A stretch of DNA of 43,367 nt from CAZSAT01 sp964604675 (GCA_964604675.1 CAZSAT010000059.1:1-43367), one strand, 5' to 3'. Shown: positions 16,248 to 25,493, counted from the first letter of the stretch. A program made the numbers and translations. Notes: generated from the sequence alone by a model not told the origin.

Positions 16248-19223
16248 TCAGTAGTACTGAACGATGTATCCGTACGCCTTCTCGAAGAGCTCGACGTCGG
16301 AGTGGAGTTTGTACTTGAACAGAGTCTTGCGGAGTGCAATGCGCACCTCGCGCTCGCCGGCGGTGGTCTGCTGCCAGCCGGGGAAGCGCACCACGCGCAC
16401 GATCTCGTCGATGTCGTCGACCACCCGCTTCACCACCACCGGCGTCTCAGCGGTCTCGACCTCGGCGAACAACTCCGTCAGAGCAGCCTTGCCGCGGTCC
16501 TCGTCTTCTTCAGGCGGGGTGCCCTTCTCGGCGGCGACCACGTCGCGGGCGATGTCGAGCAGCTCCTTGAGGAAGGCGATGCTGTGGAGCTGGCCCTCCT
16601 CGAAGCGCTTCTTGAGGTCCTCGAGACGCTTGGACAACGCCTTGAAGCGAGGGTTGCCGATGTGCTTGCGCAGCCGGGCGGCGACCTTGATCTCGATCTC
16701 CTTGGCCTTCCGCTTGGGGTCCGGTGACCCCATGATGGCTTCGAGCACGTCCGCGTCCACCACCAGCTCGTCCAGATCGTCGCGGATCTCGCCGACGTGG
16801 ATGTTCTCGTGGATGAGCTCGATGGTCTTGGCGCCCAGGGCGTGCCACAGCAGCCGACCGTTGCCGCCGGAGGGCTTCACCGACTCGTAGACCTGGGACA
16901 GCCAGCGGTAGTCGTCGCGGTGGTCTTCGAGCAGGGGGTCGGGGGACAGGGCCTCCCACAGCTTGGAGACGACGCTGTAGTCGGCGGCGAAGGCGTCGCG
17001 GGTCTTGTCGTTGGGCAGGCAGTCCTGGGCGGCGATCAGGCCCTCGTAGCCGCCGATGCTGCGGTCCACGCCGGGGAAGTAGGCCAGGCACTTCTGGATG
17101 GCGCCGGGGAGCTGGTCCTTGAGCTTGGCGATGTTGCTCACGACCTGGCGGAAGCCCTTCTCGTCGAACTCCAGGGCCTTGGCCACGTCGTCGAAGACGC
17201 CCAGGTAGTCGACGATGAGCCCGTGGCTCTTGGTGTCGCCATAGGTACGGTTGGTGCGGCAGATGGCTTGGAGCAGGGTGTGGTCCCGCGCGGGCTTGTC
17301 CAGGTACATCGCCTGCAGGATGGGCGCGTCGAAGCCGGTCAGCAGCTTGGCCGTGACGATGAGCAGGCGCAGCGGGTCGTTGGGGTCTCGGTAGCGATCG
17401 AGCAGCTTCTCCTCGGCGTCCCGGTCGCGCTTGTAGGCCTTGTAGCGGGGGTCGTCCTTCCCCTTGCCCGAGACGGAGATGACGACGTCCGAGGCCTCCG
17501 GGGGCAGGTGCTGGTCGAGGGCTTCCTTGTAGAGCAGGCAGCACTCCTGGTCGAAGGTGACAACCATGCCGTTGAAGCCGTTGGGCTCGACCTTGTCCTG
17601 GAAGTGATGGGCGATATCGCCGCAGATGGCGGCGACGCGTTCGGGGGCCTTGACCAGCACCGCCATCTTGGAGGCGGTCTTGGCGAGCTGGTCACGGTCG
17701 AGGTCGGACAGCTCACCCGTGAGCCCGGCGTAGGCCTCGTCGATGCCGTCCTTGTCGATGTGCAGAGGCAGCAGCCGGGGCTCGAAGTGCAGAGGCAGGG
17801 TGGCGCCGTCGCGGATGGACTCTTCGAAGCCGTAGCGGCTCATGTATCCGCGCTCGTCCTCCTCGGCGCCGAAGGCGTAGAAGGTGTTCCGGTCTCGCTT
17901 GTTGATGGGCGTCCCGGTCAGGCCGAAGAGGAAGGCGTTGGGCAGGGCGGCCCGCATCTTCATGCCCAGGTCGCCCTCCTGGGTGCGGTGGGCCTCATCG
18001 ACCAGGGCGATGACGTTGTCGCGGTCGTTGAGCACCCCGTCGGACTCTCCGAACTTGAAGATGGTCGTGATGATGATCTTGCGGGTGTCCTGGCCGAGCA
18101 AGCGCTCGAGCTCCGCGCGGGAGCTGGCCTTGACCAGGTTGGGGATGTCCGAGGCGTGGAAGGTGGCGCTGATCTGGGCGTCGAGGTCGATTCGGTCGAC
18201 GACGATGAGCACGGTGGGGTTGCGCAGCGCCGGGGTCAGCCGCAGCTTCTGGGCGGCGAAGACCATGAGCAGGGACTTGCCCGAGCCCTGGAAGTGCCAG
18301 ATGAGGCCCTTCCGGGGCTGGCCAGCGACCACGCGGCGCACGATGCGGTTGGCGGCCTCGTGCTGCTGGTAGCGGCAGACGATCTTGAGCCGGCGCTTCT
18401 TCTTGTCGGTCGCGAAGAGCGTGAAGCTGGACAGGATGTCGAGCACCGTGGCCGGCGAGAGCAGGCCCGAGACCGCGCGCTGGAGGTCCGAGAGCCCCGA
18501 GGGCGCCGCGGCCCCGTCCACGCGCCAGGGGCCCCACAGGCTCACGGGCATGCGGATGGCGCCGTAGCGCAGCTCCTTGCCTTCGCTGGCCACACTGAAC
18601 ACGTTGCAGGTGAACAGCTCGGGGACGTACTTCTCGTAGTCCTCGTGGACCTGGAGCGCGCCGTCCACCCAGCTCACGGAGGGGCGCACCGGGGTCTTGG
18701 CCTCGATGAGCACCAGGGGGAAGCCGTTGACCAGGAGCACCAGGTCGGCGCGGCGCTCGGCGGGGCCGGCGCGGAAGGTGAATTGCTGCGTGACGACGTA
18801 CTGGTTGCGGGAGAGGTCGTCGAAATCGACGAGACGGACGGTGGTGTGCTGGTGGTTCGGCCCGAAGGGCATGGAGCGGTCGCCGCGCAGCCAGGCGGTG
18901 AACTCCTCGTTGGCCTTGATGAGGCCATCGCTGCGCACCGAGAGGACGATGGCGCGGAGCTTGTAGAGGACCTCGTCGGCGCGGTCGGGGTTGGCGGCGA
19001 TCTCGGGGTTGAGGCGGATCAGCGCCGCGCGCACGAAGTCCTCGACGAAGACGTCCTGGGGTTGCCGGGGGACGTGCTGGTGGGCGAGGTAGTGCCAGCC
19101 CTCGCCGCAGATGCGCCCGGAGCGGCGGGCAAAGCCGGGACCGACTGCGGTGTGGTGAGTGACGCCGCCGCAGAGGAGGTCGCGGAGGTAGGCCTCGACG
19201 GTGTTGGATTCGTTGAAGCTCAT
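16248..19223 (-). CDS. hsdR: Type I restriction enzyme R subunit HsdR
   Basis: A 991-residue motor-nuclease subunit. The PD-(D/E)xK nuclease is intact: D160, then E174-A-K176 in LIEAKTP, with an upstream acidic helix. The SF2 translocase follows with Walker A QGSGKS (312-317), DEAH (409-412) and the later motif LTGTPINK. The C-terminal ~250 residues are helical, as expected for HsdM binding. Length and motif order are standard, so the subunit should translocate and cut unmodified DNA. The start ATG 19223 overlaps the hsdS stop by 4 bases. Confidence 0.95.
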   Translation of the reverse strand: MSFNESNTVEAYLRDLLCGGVTHHTAVGPGFARRSGRICGEGWHYLAHQHVPRQPQDVFVEDFVRAALIRLNPEIAANPDRADEVLYKLRAIVLSVRSDGLIKANEEFTAWLRGDRSMPFGPNHQHTTVRLVDFDDLSRNQYVVTQQFTFRAGPAERRADLVLLVNGFPLVLIEAKTPVRPSVSWVDGALQVHEDYEKYVPELFTCNVFSVASEGKELRYGAIRMPVSLWGPWRVDGAAAPSGLSDLQRAVSGLLSPATVLDILSSFTLFATDKKKRRLKIVCRYQQHEAANRIVRRVVAGQPRKGLIWHFQGSGKSLLMVFAAQKLRLTPALRNPTVLIVVDRIDLDAQISATFHASDIPNLVKASSRAELERLLGQDTRKIIITTIFKFGESDGVLNDRDNVIALVDEAHRTQEGDLGMKMRAALPNAFLFGLTGTPINKRDRNTFYAFGAEEDERGYMSRYGFEESIRDGATLPLHFEPRLLPLHIDKDGIDEAYAGLTGELSDLDRDQLAKTASKMAVLVKAPERVAAICGDIAHHFQDKVEPNGFNGMVVTFDQECCLLYKEALDQHLPPEASDVVISVSGKGKDDPRYKAYKRDRDAEEKLLDRYRDPNDPLRLLIVTAKLLTGFDAPILQAMYLDKPARDHTLLQAICRTNRTYGDTKSHGLIVDYLGVFDDVAKALEFDEKGFRQVVSNIAKLKDQLPGAIQKCLAYFPGVDRSIGGYEGLIAAQDCLPNDKTRDAFAADYSVVSKLWEALSPDPLLEDHRDDYRWLSQVYESVKPSGGNGRLLWHALGAKTIELIHENIHVGEIRDDLDELVVDADVLEAIMGSPDPKRKAKEIEIKVAARLRKHIGNPRFKALSKRLEDLKKRFEEGQLHSIAFLKELLDIARDVVAAEKGTPPEEDEDRGKAALTELFAEVETAETPVVVKRVVDDIDEIVRVVRFPGWQQTTAGEREVRIALRKTLFKYKLHSDVELFEKAYGYIVQYY

Positions 19224-20383
19224 CCGAGAAGCCCCTCCCGAAGCTGAGCAAGAACCTCCCTGGCAGCCATCAAGCGCCTATCGACAGCCGCTTCTGCCGT
19301 CTGAAGCTCATCCAAGCGGTCCGAGATCTCCCGCTGGCGCACCAACGACGGTACCGGAATCGAAAACCCCCTAAGGGCCGTGAGAGTGATCGTCTTTTGT
19401 GCAAGCCCCTCTGCGAACCGATGGGCTTGGCGGGCGCCTGCTGGCGATCTGAGGAACCAGTAGAGAAACCTGGGATGCAGCTTGGCGCGGTCGACACGAA
19501 GGACACCGACATGGCGCTGAAAGGTGAAGTCCCAGTCCCAATCCACAAGAAGCGGCACACCGTAGCTGCCGACCAGGGAATACAGGATGTCGCCGCGCCT
19601 TGGACGGAACGACTTCACCAACACTTCATACTCCGGCCGACCGACGAACTTCTTGAAGGCTGGGTCCAGAGATCCTCGGGAGATATTCGAAACTAGCAGG
19701 AACGGAATCCCCTCAGAGGTGAACTTCGGGCTCTGATGGGTGCCATCGCCGATGTGCTCGGTGACTGAGGCGAGCGAAACTGAAGAGTGCTGCCAGTGTG
19801 AAGGGAATTCAGGGAACGCGTCGCGCAGAGTTGCTTCGACAACGAGAGATGCTGTGGACCTCGCACGAGCCAACTCGTCGGAGACCGCAGTGGTCTGCCG
19901 GAGCACACCGGCTATCCGCTCCTGCTCCCCCAGCGGTGGCAGCGCGAACTCATATTCGGCCAGGTCCCGCCATCGAATGTGCTTGTTCGTTGAGCCAATG
20001 GAATGGGTCGTGGCGAACGCGACACAGCGCTCGGACGAAAGCACGTAGGGCAGAAGGTCTTGTGCGAGGCCGAGTGACGCTTCGATCACGAAGGTCTTCT
20101 CTCCGCATATACCCCCGAAGTTCGGTTGCGCAGTTCGACGCAGATGCGGATTCCTCGATGGGTACAACACGTGACCAGGTTGGAACGCATTGCGGAAGGT
20201 AGGAGGGAGCTCGTCTTCGCCAATTGCCCCCCATCGTTCGACTGTGACTCGCTGGGGATCGAGATGCTCCACCTTGAGGAATCGCCTGAATCCCGCACCG
20301 GCCGGGTCCTGAACCCTCTCATTGTATCTCCGGACGACCTCCCGAAGCCGCACCAGCGTCCACCCCGACTTCACCTCACCCAT
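19220..20383 (-). CDS. hsdS: Type I restriction enzyme specificity subunit HsdS
   Basis: A 387-residue protein with two target-recognition domains, each followed by a conserved helical spacer. The first half has GWTLVRLREVVRR and the repeat end LPPLGEQERIAGVLR. The second has SVSLASVTEHIGDGTHQSP and IPVPSLVRQREISDRL. This internal pseudo-duplication is diagnostic of HsdS, which recognises a bipartite DNA site. The gene overlaps hsdM by 8 bases and hsdR by 4. Its base composition appears less GC-rich than its neighbours, which fits the frequent exchange of specificity genes. Confidence 0.93.
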   Translation of the reverse strand: MGEVKSGWTLVRLREVVRRYNERVQDPAGAGFRRFLKVEHLDPQRVTVERWGAIGEDELPPTFRNAFQPGHVLYPSRNPHLRRTAQPNFGGICGEKTFVIEASLGLAQDLLPYVLSSERCVAFATTHSIGSTNKHIRWRDLAEYEFALPPLGEQERIAGVLRQTTAVSDELARARSTASLVVEATLRDAFPEFPSHWQHSSVSLASVTEHIGDGTHQSPKFTSEGIPFLLVSNISRGSLDPAFKKFVGRPEYEVLVKSFRPRRGDILYSLVGSYGVPLLVDWDWDFTFQRHVGVLRVDRAKLHPRFLYWFLRSPAGARQAHRFAEGLAQKTITLTALRGFSIPVPSLVRQREISDRLDELQTAEAAVDRRLMAAREVLAQLREGLLG

Positions 20384-21890
20384 GGGCCGCCTCCTCGCTC
20401 ACCTGCCTATCCAGGGTGTCCACCATCGCGTCCATCTGCCGCCAGAACGAGCGCCCCTCTTGTGCCCACTTGGCCCAGACATCGGCCGGTGCCCGCTCGT
20501 CGCGATCCTCGGCGGCCCCTACGACCATTCGCCGTACGTAGAGCGGGATTGAGAGGCTGTACCCGTGGGCGGTCACGTCGTCCAAGCTGGCGACCTTGGC
20601 GAAGCCAGCCTGGTCCGCGAAGGCCTCGTAGGCGGTCAGAATGCGCTGCTGGTGCTCGGGCTTGAGGAAGCTTAGGGCTCGCTCCCGAGTGACCTCGTTC
20701 ACGGCGTTGATGAAGAGGATGTGGTCCCTTCTGTCTGCAGTTTTACGGCTCCGGCAGAAGACCACGCAGGCCTCCATCGGCGAGTTGAAGAACAGGTTCG
20801 GCCCCAGGCCTAGTACGCATTCGATCAGGTCGGCCTCGATGAGCTTGCGCCGCATTTCGGCCTCCGCACGCCGAAAGAGCACGCCGTGGGGGAAGAGGAT
20901 GGCGCAGCGCCCGGTCTTGGAGTCCATGCTCTTCAATATGTGCTGGAAAAAAGCGTAGTCGGCGCGTCCCCGGGGCGGCGTTCCCAGGAAGTTGCGGCCC
21001 CAGACATCCGATGCCCAGGCGTCCCGGTTCCACCGTTTGATGGAGTAGGGCGGATTGGCCAAGACCACGTCGAAGGTCCGCAGCCGGTCGCCCACGGTAA
21101 AGACCGGTCGGTCCAGGGTGTCGCCACGCTGGATGTCGAAGTCCTCGACCCCGTGGAGCACCAGGTTCATCCGGGCGATGGACGCCGTCATGTGGTTGCG
21201 TTCCTGGCCGTAGAGCTTGAGGGTGCGGTGCTCGCCACCGGAACGCTTCACCTCGGCCATGGCAGACAGCAGCATGCCCCCGGTGCCGCAGGTGGGGTCG
21301 TAGATGCTCTCGCCGGCCTGGGGCCGGAGCAGCTGGGCCATCAAGTGGACCAGCGTTCGGTTGGTGTAGAACTCCTGCGCGGTGCTGCCGCCGTCGTCGG
21401 CGAACTTTCCGACCAGGTACTCATAGCCGTCGCCCAGGGAGTCTTCCGGCACCCGGGCGATGGACAGGGTCTGGCTGGAGAAGTGCTCCAGCAGGTTCTT
21501 CAGCGTGTGGTCGGGCAGGCGCTCCTTGTTGGTCCACGGAGCGTCGCCAAAGATGCCGTCGAGCCGGCCCGGGTTGGCGGCCTCGATGGCCCGCATGGCG
21601 TCCTGGATGGCCCGGCCCACGTCCTTGGGCATGGCGCGTACGCGGTCCCAGTGGGCCGTGGCGGGGATGACGAAGCGCTCGTCGGCCTCGGCCTGGGCCA
21701 GGTCTGCCGCGCCGTCGTACGCCGTCTGGGCGCGGGCGTGGTCCTCATCCCACACGTCGGACAGCCGCTTGTAGAACACCAGCGGGAAGATGAACTGCTT
21801 GTAGTCGCCCGCGTCGACGAGGCCCCGGAGGATGGTGGCCGCGCCCCACAGGTAGGACTCGAGCTGCTGCTGGGAGAGGGTGTCGCTCAC
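20376..21890 (-). CDS. hsdM: Type I N6-adenine methyltransferase HsdM (second copy)
   Basis: A 504-residue protein. GTG 21890 overlaps the upstream stop as GTGA, so the frame extending to 22055 is not used. The HsdM N-terminal helical domain (LESYLWGAATILRG) precedes the AdoMet-binding motif DPTCGTGGML (198-207) and the catalytic NPPY (279-282). It methylates adenine within the site set by HsdS. It is clearly related to the other HsdM at 23734-25245 but differs throughout. It is directly coupled to hsdS, so it is the more likely core partner. Confidence 0.93.
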   Translation of the reverse strand: MSDTLSQQQLESYLWGAATILRGLVDAGDYKQFIFPLVFYKRLSDVWDEDHARAQTAYDGAADLAQAEADERFVIPATAHWDRVRAMPKDVGRAIQDAMRAIEAANPGRLDGIFGDAPWTNKERLPDHTLKNLLEHFSSQTLSIARVPEDSLGDGYEYLVGKFADDGGSTAQEFYTNRTLVHLMAQLLRPQAGESIYDPTCGTGGMLLSAMAEVKRSGGEHRTLKLYGQERNHMTASIARMNLVLHGVEDFDIQRGDTLDRPVFTVGDRLRTFDVVLANPPYSIKRWNRDAWASDVWGRNFLGTPPRGRADYAFFQHILKSMDSKTGRCAILFPHGVLFRRAEAEMRRKLIEADLIECVLGLGPNLFFNSPMEACVVFCRSRKTADRRDHILFINAVNEVTRERALSFLKPEHQQRILTAYEAFADQAGFAKVASLDDVTAHGYSLSIPLYVRRMVVGAAEDRDERAPADVWAKWAQEGRSFWRQMDAMVDTLDRQVSEEAAHG

Positions 21891-23746
21891 GGCCGGTCCT
21901 CGGGCGGGGTGGTGTACTTCTGCTCGGGATGGTTGGGCATCTCGGGGATGGTGTAGGCGAGGTGCCCCTCGTCCAGCATCGGGCGGAGGTGCAGCCGCAC
22001 GAGGTTCTTGGAGTCCCGATCCCCCAACAGGCGGGCCAGGTCCCGCGCCGAGCACGGGCGCTCCGCACAGATGGTCACGATCAGGGCTCTCAGCTCCTCG
22101 CGGCGCGGGCGCTTCCCGGCCCCGGCAAGGCGCCCACGCGTCGTGGTGGACAGGTGGCGTGCTTCGAGTCCGGGGTGGTGTACTTCGTCGCCAGGGTGGT
22201 GTACTTCGGCGGCGGGGTGGTGCACTTCGGCGTCGCCCGGCGCGGAGAATGCCGGCCCGGGGACGTAGTAGGTGCGGCTGCCCGAGCCTCGCATGGCCAG
22301 CAGGTCGAGATCCCGGAGGCGCCGGAGGTGCGCGGAGGCCGTGAGGGTCTCGACCCGGTTGATGGCGCGGTAGGCGGCGTTGTCGATGGCGCCAACCTCT
22401 CGCGCGAACACCAGCGCCCGGGACTCCTCGTCGCTGAGGCGCTCCTTGGTCAGGCCACCGAGCCAGTCCAGGTCCGACTGGGTCAGGAAGTGGTGGAAGA
22501 GGAAGGTCGCGACGAACTGGTCGGGGCGTCGACTGGACTCGAAGGTGGGCGGCACGAGGTCTCGCGCCACCATCAGCTCCCGCATCGCCCGGATGCCGCT
22601 GCCCTTGGTCTCCGCGAGCTGGACCTCGTGGAGCACCGCCGCGATTCGGGGGTTTCGAGCTTCGGAGCCCGGCTCGCCCAGCTGCTCCTCGGCCTTGAGC
22701 GAGTGTCCGGGGTTGCGGACCTCCAGTCGGTTGGCGTAGCGCAGGATCTGGATGGGCCCGTGGATGCGGTAGCTGCGGTGCATCACGGCGTTGACGACGG
22801 CCTCTCGGATGACCCGAACAGGCAGGATGGTCTCGTCGGTGCGGAGCGCCTCGCCCTCGGGCAGCGAGAAGGACGACGGCAGATCGTCCCGAATGGCCGC
22901 GATGGCGCGACGGGCCGCGAGGATGAGGGGCGCTCGGATCTCGACGGTGTCGAAGCGCCGGTCAGGGTCCTGGACCCACTCCCGTCCCGGGATGCGGATG
23001 TAGTCGATCCGCATCATGGGAAAGCAGCGTCGGAGCGCCATCGCGGTACCGAACAGCAACAGGCCGGCGACCGTGGGGCGCAGTACGCCATCGTGGCGAA
23101 CGACCCCACCAAGGGCACGCAGGAGGTCCTCGCCCCCCCAGGCGAGCTCCTCGGCGACCGGGTTGGCCCGCTCCCGAAGCTCTCGGTAGAGCTCCACCGC
23201 GACCGGATCGAGATCTCCCAGGTCAGCGTCCGGCACGAGGGCCCGGTCGTAGGTGTCGACCTGGTGACCTTGGTACAGGACGATGAGATCGTCGTCGGTG
23301 CCGTGCTGATCCGTCGAGCCGACCCTGCGGAAGGCGCCCCGGGGGAGGCCAAGGGACTTGAGGTAGACGGGCTTGTCGGTGGGAGTCGCCTCGGCCACGA
23401 AGACCACTAGGACGGGCCTGCCCTCCAGCGTCTCGACCGCGATCACGGGGCGGACCGGGCGGTTGAAGGCAGTCGCGCACTGCGAGGCCAGATCACTCTG
23501 AGCCTGGTCGGGATCCGGCACGCCCACGACCTCGTAGTCCCGGCCGAACAGCCCGGTCTGGGTGGACGCAGAAACGCCCAGCAACAGGTAGCCGACGCCG
23601 AGCCCCGGTTCATTGGCGAACGCGCAGACGGTCTCGAGCACGGAGCGGTCGATGCGCGACGCCCGCTTGGCCTCGATGGTGTGGGACTCGTCCACGGCTC
23701 GGAGCTCTTCGAGCAGCGATGACGCGCTTCGGGTCACTGGAGCCAC
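21887..23746 (-). CDS. AlbA_2/Schlafen-type ATPase-like DNA-binding protein within the RM operon
   Basis: A 619-residue protein. The start is GTG 23746 (GAAGG nearby) or GTG 23737, which would overlap the previous stop as GTGA. The N-terminal ~140 residues are an AlbA_2 (Schlafen) domain (HTIEAKRASRIDRSVLETVCAFANE, broken here only for recognition). A GHKL/HATPase_c_4-like region follows at about 270-400 (REAVVNAVMHRSYRIHGPI; ETKGSGIRAM). After a winged-helix segment comes an EVHHP heptad-like repeat (about 510-535) and a final HTH. Proteins of this kind are common between hsdM and hsdS in type I loci. They are thought to regulate or assist the system, but the mechanism is unknown. Confidence 0.8.
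   Translation of the reverse strand: MAPVTRSASSLLEELRAVDESHTIEAKRASRIDRSVLETVCAFANEPGLGVGYLLLGVSASTQTGLFGRDYEVVGVPDPDQAQSDLASQCATAFNRPVRPVIAVETLEGRPVLVVFVAEATPTDKPVYLKSLGLPRGAFRRVGSTDQHGTDDDLIVLYQGHQVDTYDRALVPDADLGDLDPVAVELYRELRERANPVAEELAWGGEDLLRALGGVVRHDGVLRPTVAGLLLFGTAMALRRCFPMMRIDYIRIPGREWVQDPDRRFDTVEIRAPLILAARRAIAAIRDDLPSSFSLPEGEALRTDETILPVRVIREAVVNAVMHRSYRIHGPIQILRYANRLEVRNPGHSLKAEEQLGEPGSEARNPRIAAVLHEVQLAETKGSGIRAMRELMVARDLVPPTFESSRRPDQFVATFLFHHFLTQSDLDWLGGLTKERLSDEESRALVFAREVGAIDNAAYRAINRVETLTASAHLRRLRDLDLLAMRGSGSRTYYVPGPAFSAPGDAEVHHPAAEVHHPGDEVHHPGLEARHLSTTTRGRLAGAGKRPRREELRALIVTICAERPCSARDLARLLGDRDSKNLVRLHLRPMLDEGHLAYTIPEMPNHPEQKYTTPPEDRP
22152..22235. repeat. 21-bp tandem repeats coding for EVHHPxx
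   Basis: Three close copies of a 21-bp unit beginning GGGTGGTG(T/C)ACTTCG (22173-22193, 22194-22214, 22215-22235), plus a degenerate copy at 22152-22172. They lie within the AlbA_2-type gene and encode a His-rich linker of period seven. A related string also appears near 21904. Copy number in such coding repeats can vary by slippage without shifting the frame. Confidence 0.8.
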
Positions 23747-25245
23747 CCGCCTTCGGTCAACTCGCGCCGCAAGGCGTCCTCGGCCTCCCGACAGCGGGCG
23801 AGGGCCGCCTTGAAGTCAGCGACGGCTTCGGGGAGCGGCGGAATGTCCTTGCCAATGGGGGGCAGCACGTAGCGGCTGATGTTCAGCGTCCAGCCCTCCT
23901 CGCTGATCTCGTCGAGGCTGACGACCCGGGCGCGATCCTCGACATCCTCGAAGGCGCGCACCCAGGACAGGATCTCAGCACCGTGCTTGGGCTCGAGGTG
24001 GTTCTGGGCGCGGTCCTTGCGGAAGAGGGAGGACGCATCGACGATGAGCACCTTCTGCCCACGGTCGGCGGGCTTCCTCATGCGCAGGAGCAGGATGCAC
24101 GCGGCCAGGCCGGTTCCATAGAACAGGTTCGGGGCGAGTCCGATGACCGCTTCGATGCGGTCCTGCTGGAGCAGCTTCTTGCGGATCTTCCCCTCAGCAC
24201 CGCCTCGAAAGAGCGCGCCCTGGGGGAGCACCACAGCCATGCGCCCGTGGCCGGGCGCCATCGACTTCACCATGTGCTGGACCCAGGCGAAGTCACCCGA
24301 CTTGTCGGTGGGCAGGCCGGCGAAGGCCCGTCCCCAAGGGTCGCTCTCCCAGACCTCTCGCCCCCAGTTCTTCAGCGAGAACGGAGGATTGGCGAGCACG
24401 ATGTCGAAGGTCTGCAGCGTCTGCACAGACGAGTCCGTGAACACGGGACTCCGCAGCGTGTCTCCCCTCTCGATGCGGAAGTCCTCGACCCCGTGCAGCA
24501 GCAGGTTCATGCGCGCCACCGACGAGGTGGTCAGGTTCTTCTCCTGCCCGAACAACTTGCCGAAGAAGGTCCTCGGGTCACCCCCTGCCTCCTTGACATG
24601 CTCGACAGCCGCCAACAGCATCCCCCCCGTCCCGCAGGCCGGGTCGTAGATGGTCTCGCCCCCCTGGGGGCCGAGAATGTCCACCATGAGCCGCACCACA
24701 CTGCGCGGCGTGTAGAACTCGCCGGCCTTCTTGTTGGTGGCGTCGGCGAACTGCTTGATGAGGTACTCGTAGGCGTCACCGATGACGTCGTTTCGCACGG
24801 ACCGGTTGCCGAGCGGCAGGGCCGAGAAGTGCTCCACGAGGTCCTTGAGCAGGTCGTCGGGCAGGCGGTCCTTGTTGGTCCACTGGGCGTCGCCGAAGAC
24901 GCCGTAGAGGTGCTCCTGGTTGGCCCGCTCGATGCCACGCAGGGCGTTGGACAGCGCCGTGCCGACGTTGGCGGGCGTCTCGCGCACGGCGGTCCAGTGG
25001 CAGTCCTCGAGCACCTGGAAGCGGTGCTCGTCGGCGAAGTCCTCGCCGTAGGTCTCGACCATCTCGGCGTGCTCTTCGTCCCACACGTCGCAGATGCGTT
25101 TGAAGAAGAGCAGGGGCAGGATGTACGACTTCCAGTCGGTCCGGTCGACGGGGCTGCCGCGCAGGATGTTGGCGGCCTCCCACAGGTGGGACTCGAGCTG
25201 GGCCTGGGTGACGGTCTGCCCGTCGAAGAGCTTTCCCTGGCTCAT
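23734..25245 (-). CDS. hsdM: Type I N6-adenine methyltransferase HsdM (first copy)
   Basis: A 503-residue protein. ATG 25245 overlaps the HTH gene stop as ATGA. The N-terminal domain carries QLESHLWEAANILRG. The AdoMet motif is DPACGTGGML (201-210) and the catalytic motif NPPF (286-289). The C-terminal tail has EGWTLNISRYVLP, normal for HsdM. It is a full-length, apparently active paralogue of the HsdM at 20376, separated from it by the AlbA_2 gene. Two different HsdM subunits with one HsdS and one HsdR is unusual and may mean mixed complexes or an earlier fusion of two systems. Confidence 0.93.
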   Translation of the reverse strand: MSQGKLFDGQTVTQAQLESHLWEAANILRGSPVDRTDWKSYILPLLFFKRICDVWDEEHAEMVETYGEDFADEHRFQVLEDCHWTAVRETPANVGTALSNALRGIERANQEHLYGVFGDAQWTNKDRLPDDLLKDLVEHFSALPLGNRSVRNDVIGDAYEYLIKQFADATNKKAGEFYTPRSVVRLMVDILGPQGGETIYDPACGTGGMLLAAVEHVKEAGGDPRTFFGKLFGQEKNLTTSSVARMNLLLHGVEDFRIERGDTLRSPVFTDSSVQTLQTFDIVLANPPFSLKNWGREVWESDPWGRAFAGLPTDKSGDFAWVQHMVKSMAPGHGRMAVVLPQGALFRGGAEGKIRKKLLQQDRIEAVIGLAPNLFYGTGLAACILLLRMRKPADRGQKVLIVDASSLFRKDRAQNHLEPKHGAEILSWVRAFEDVEDRARVVSLDEISEEGWTLNISRYVLPPIGKDIPPLPEAVADFKAALARCREAEDALRRELTEGGWLQ

Positions 25246-25454
25246 GCTTGTTCCTTCTCGCTGGCGGGCCGTGCCGGGGCATCGCCGGCGCCACCAGAGC
25301 GGACCCAGGCGTCGATCTCTCCGAGCTGGAACTTCCAGAGCCGGCCGACCCGGTGGGCGGGCATCTCGCGGCTCTCGATCCACTTGTAGATGGTGTCCTT
25401 GTTGACGCCCAGGTGGTCGGCGACCTCCTGGACGGACACCCAGCGCTCCGGCAT
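25242..25454 (-). CDS. Small excisionase/MerR-like HTH regulator heading the superoperon
   Basis: A 70-residue protein. ATG 25454 has GGAGGT six bases upstream and gives the usual size for the family. The frame could extend to 25535, but without a ribosome site. The whole protein is a winged helix of the excisionase (HTH_17) type: WVSVQEVADHLGVNKDTIYKW, then the wing PAHRVGRLWKFQLGEIDAWV. It overlaps the hsdM start by 4 bases. Such proteins commonly precede type I RM genes and probably bind the promoter to set expression. A 9-bp direct repeat at 25494-25512 is a plausible operator. Confidence 0.85.
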   Translation of the reverse strand: MPERWVSVQEVADHLGVNKDTIYKWIESREMPAHRVGRLWKFQLGEIDAWVRSGGAGDAPARPASEKEQA

Positions 25455-25493
25455 CGCTGACCTCCACCGCTCCATCAGGGCGAGCAGCCTATC

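Noticed and set aside
16797..19247. Plus-strand open frame of about 800 codons rich in Val, Gly, Leu and Glu
   Set aside because: Exactly antisense to hsdR, with the skewed composition expected of such shadows.
22152..22235. Possible CRISPR-like array from the 21-bp repeats
   Set aside because: Units are contiguous with no spacers, lie in a coding frame and encode EVHHPxx. No cas gene is present.
25246..25467. Longer start for the first hsdM gene
   Set aside because: The extension overlaps the HTH gene in another frame, has low-complexity Arg/Pro sequence and lacks a ribosome site. ATG 25245 in an ATGA overlap fits better.
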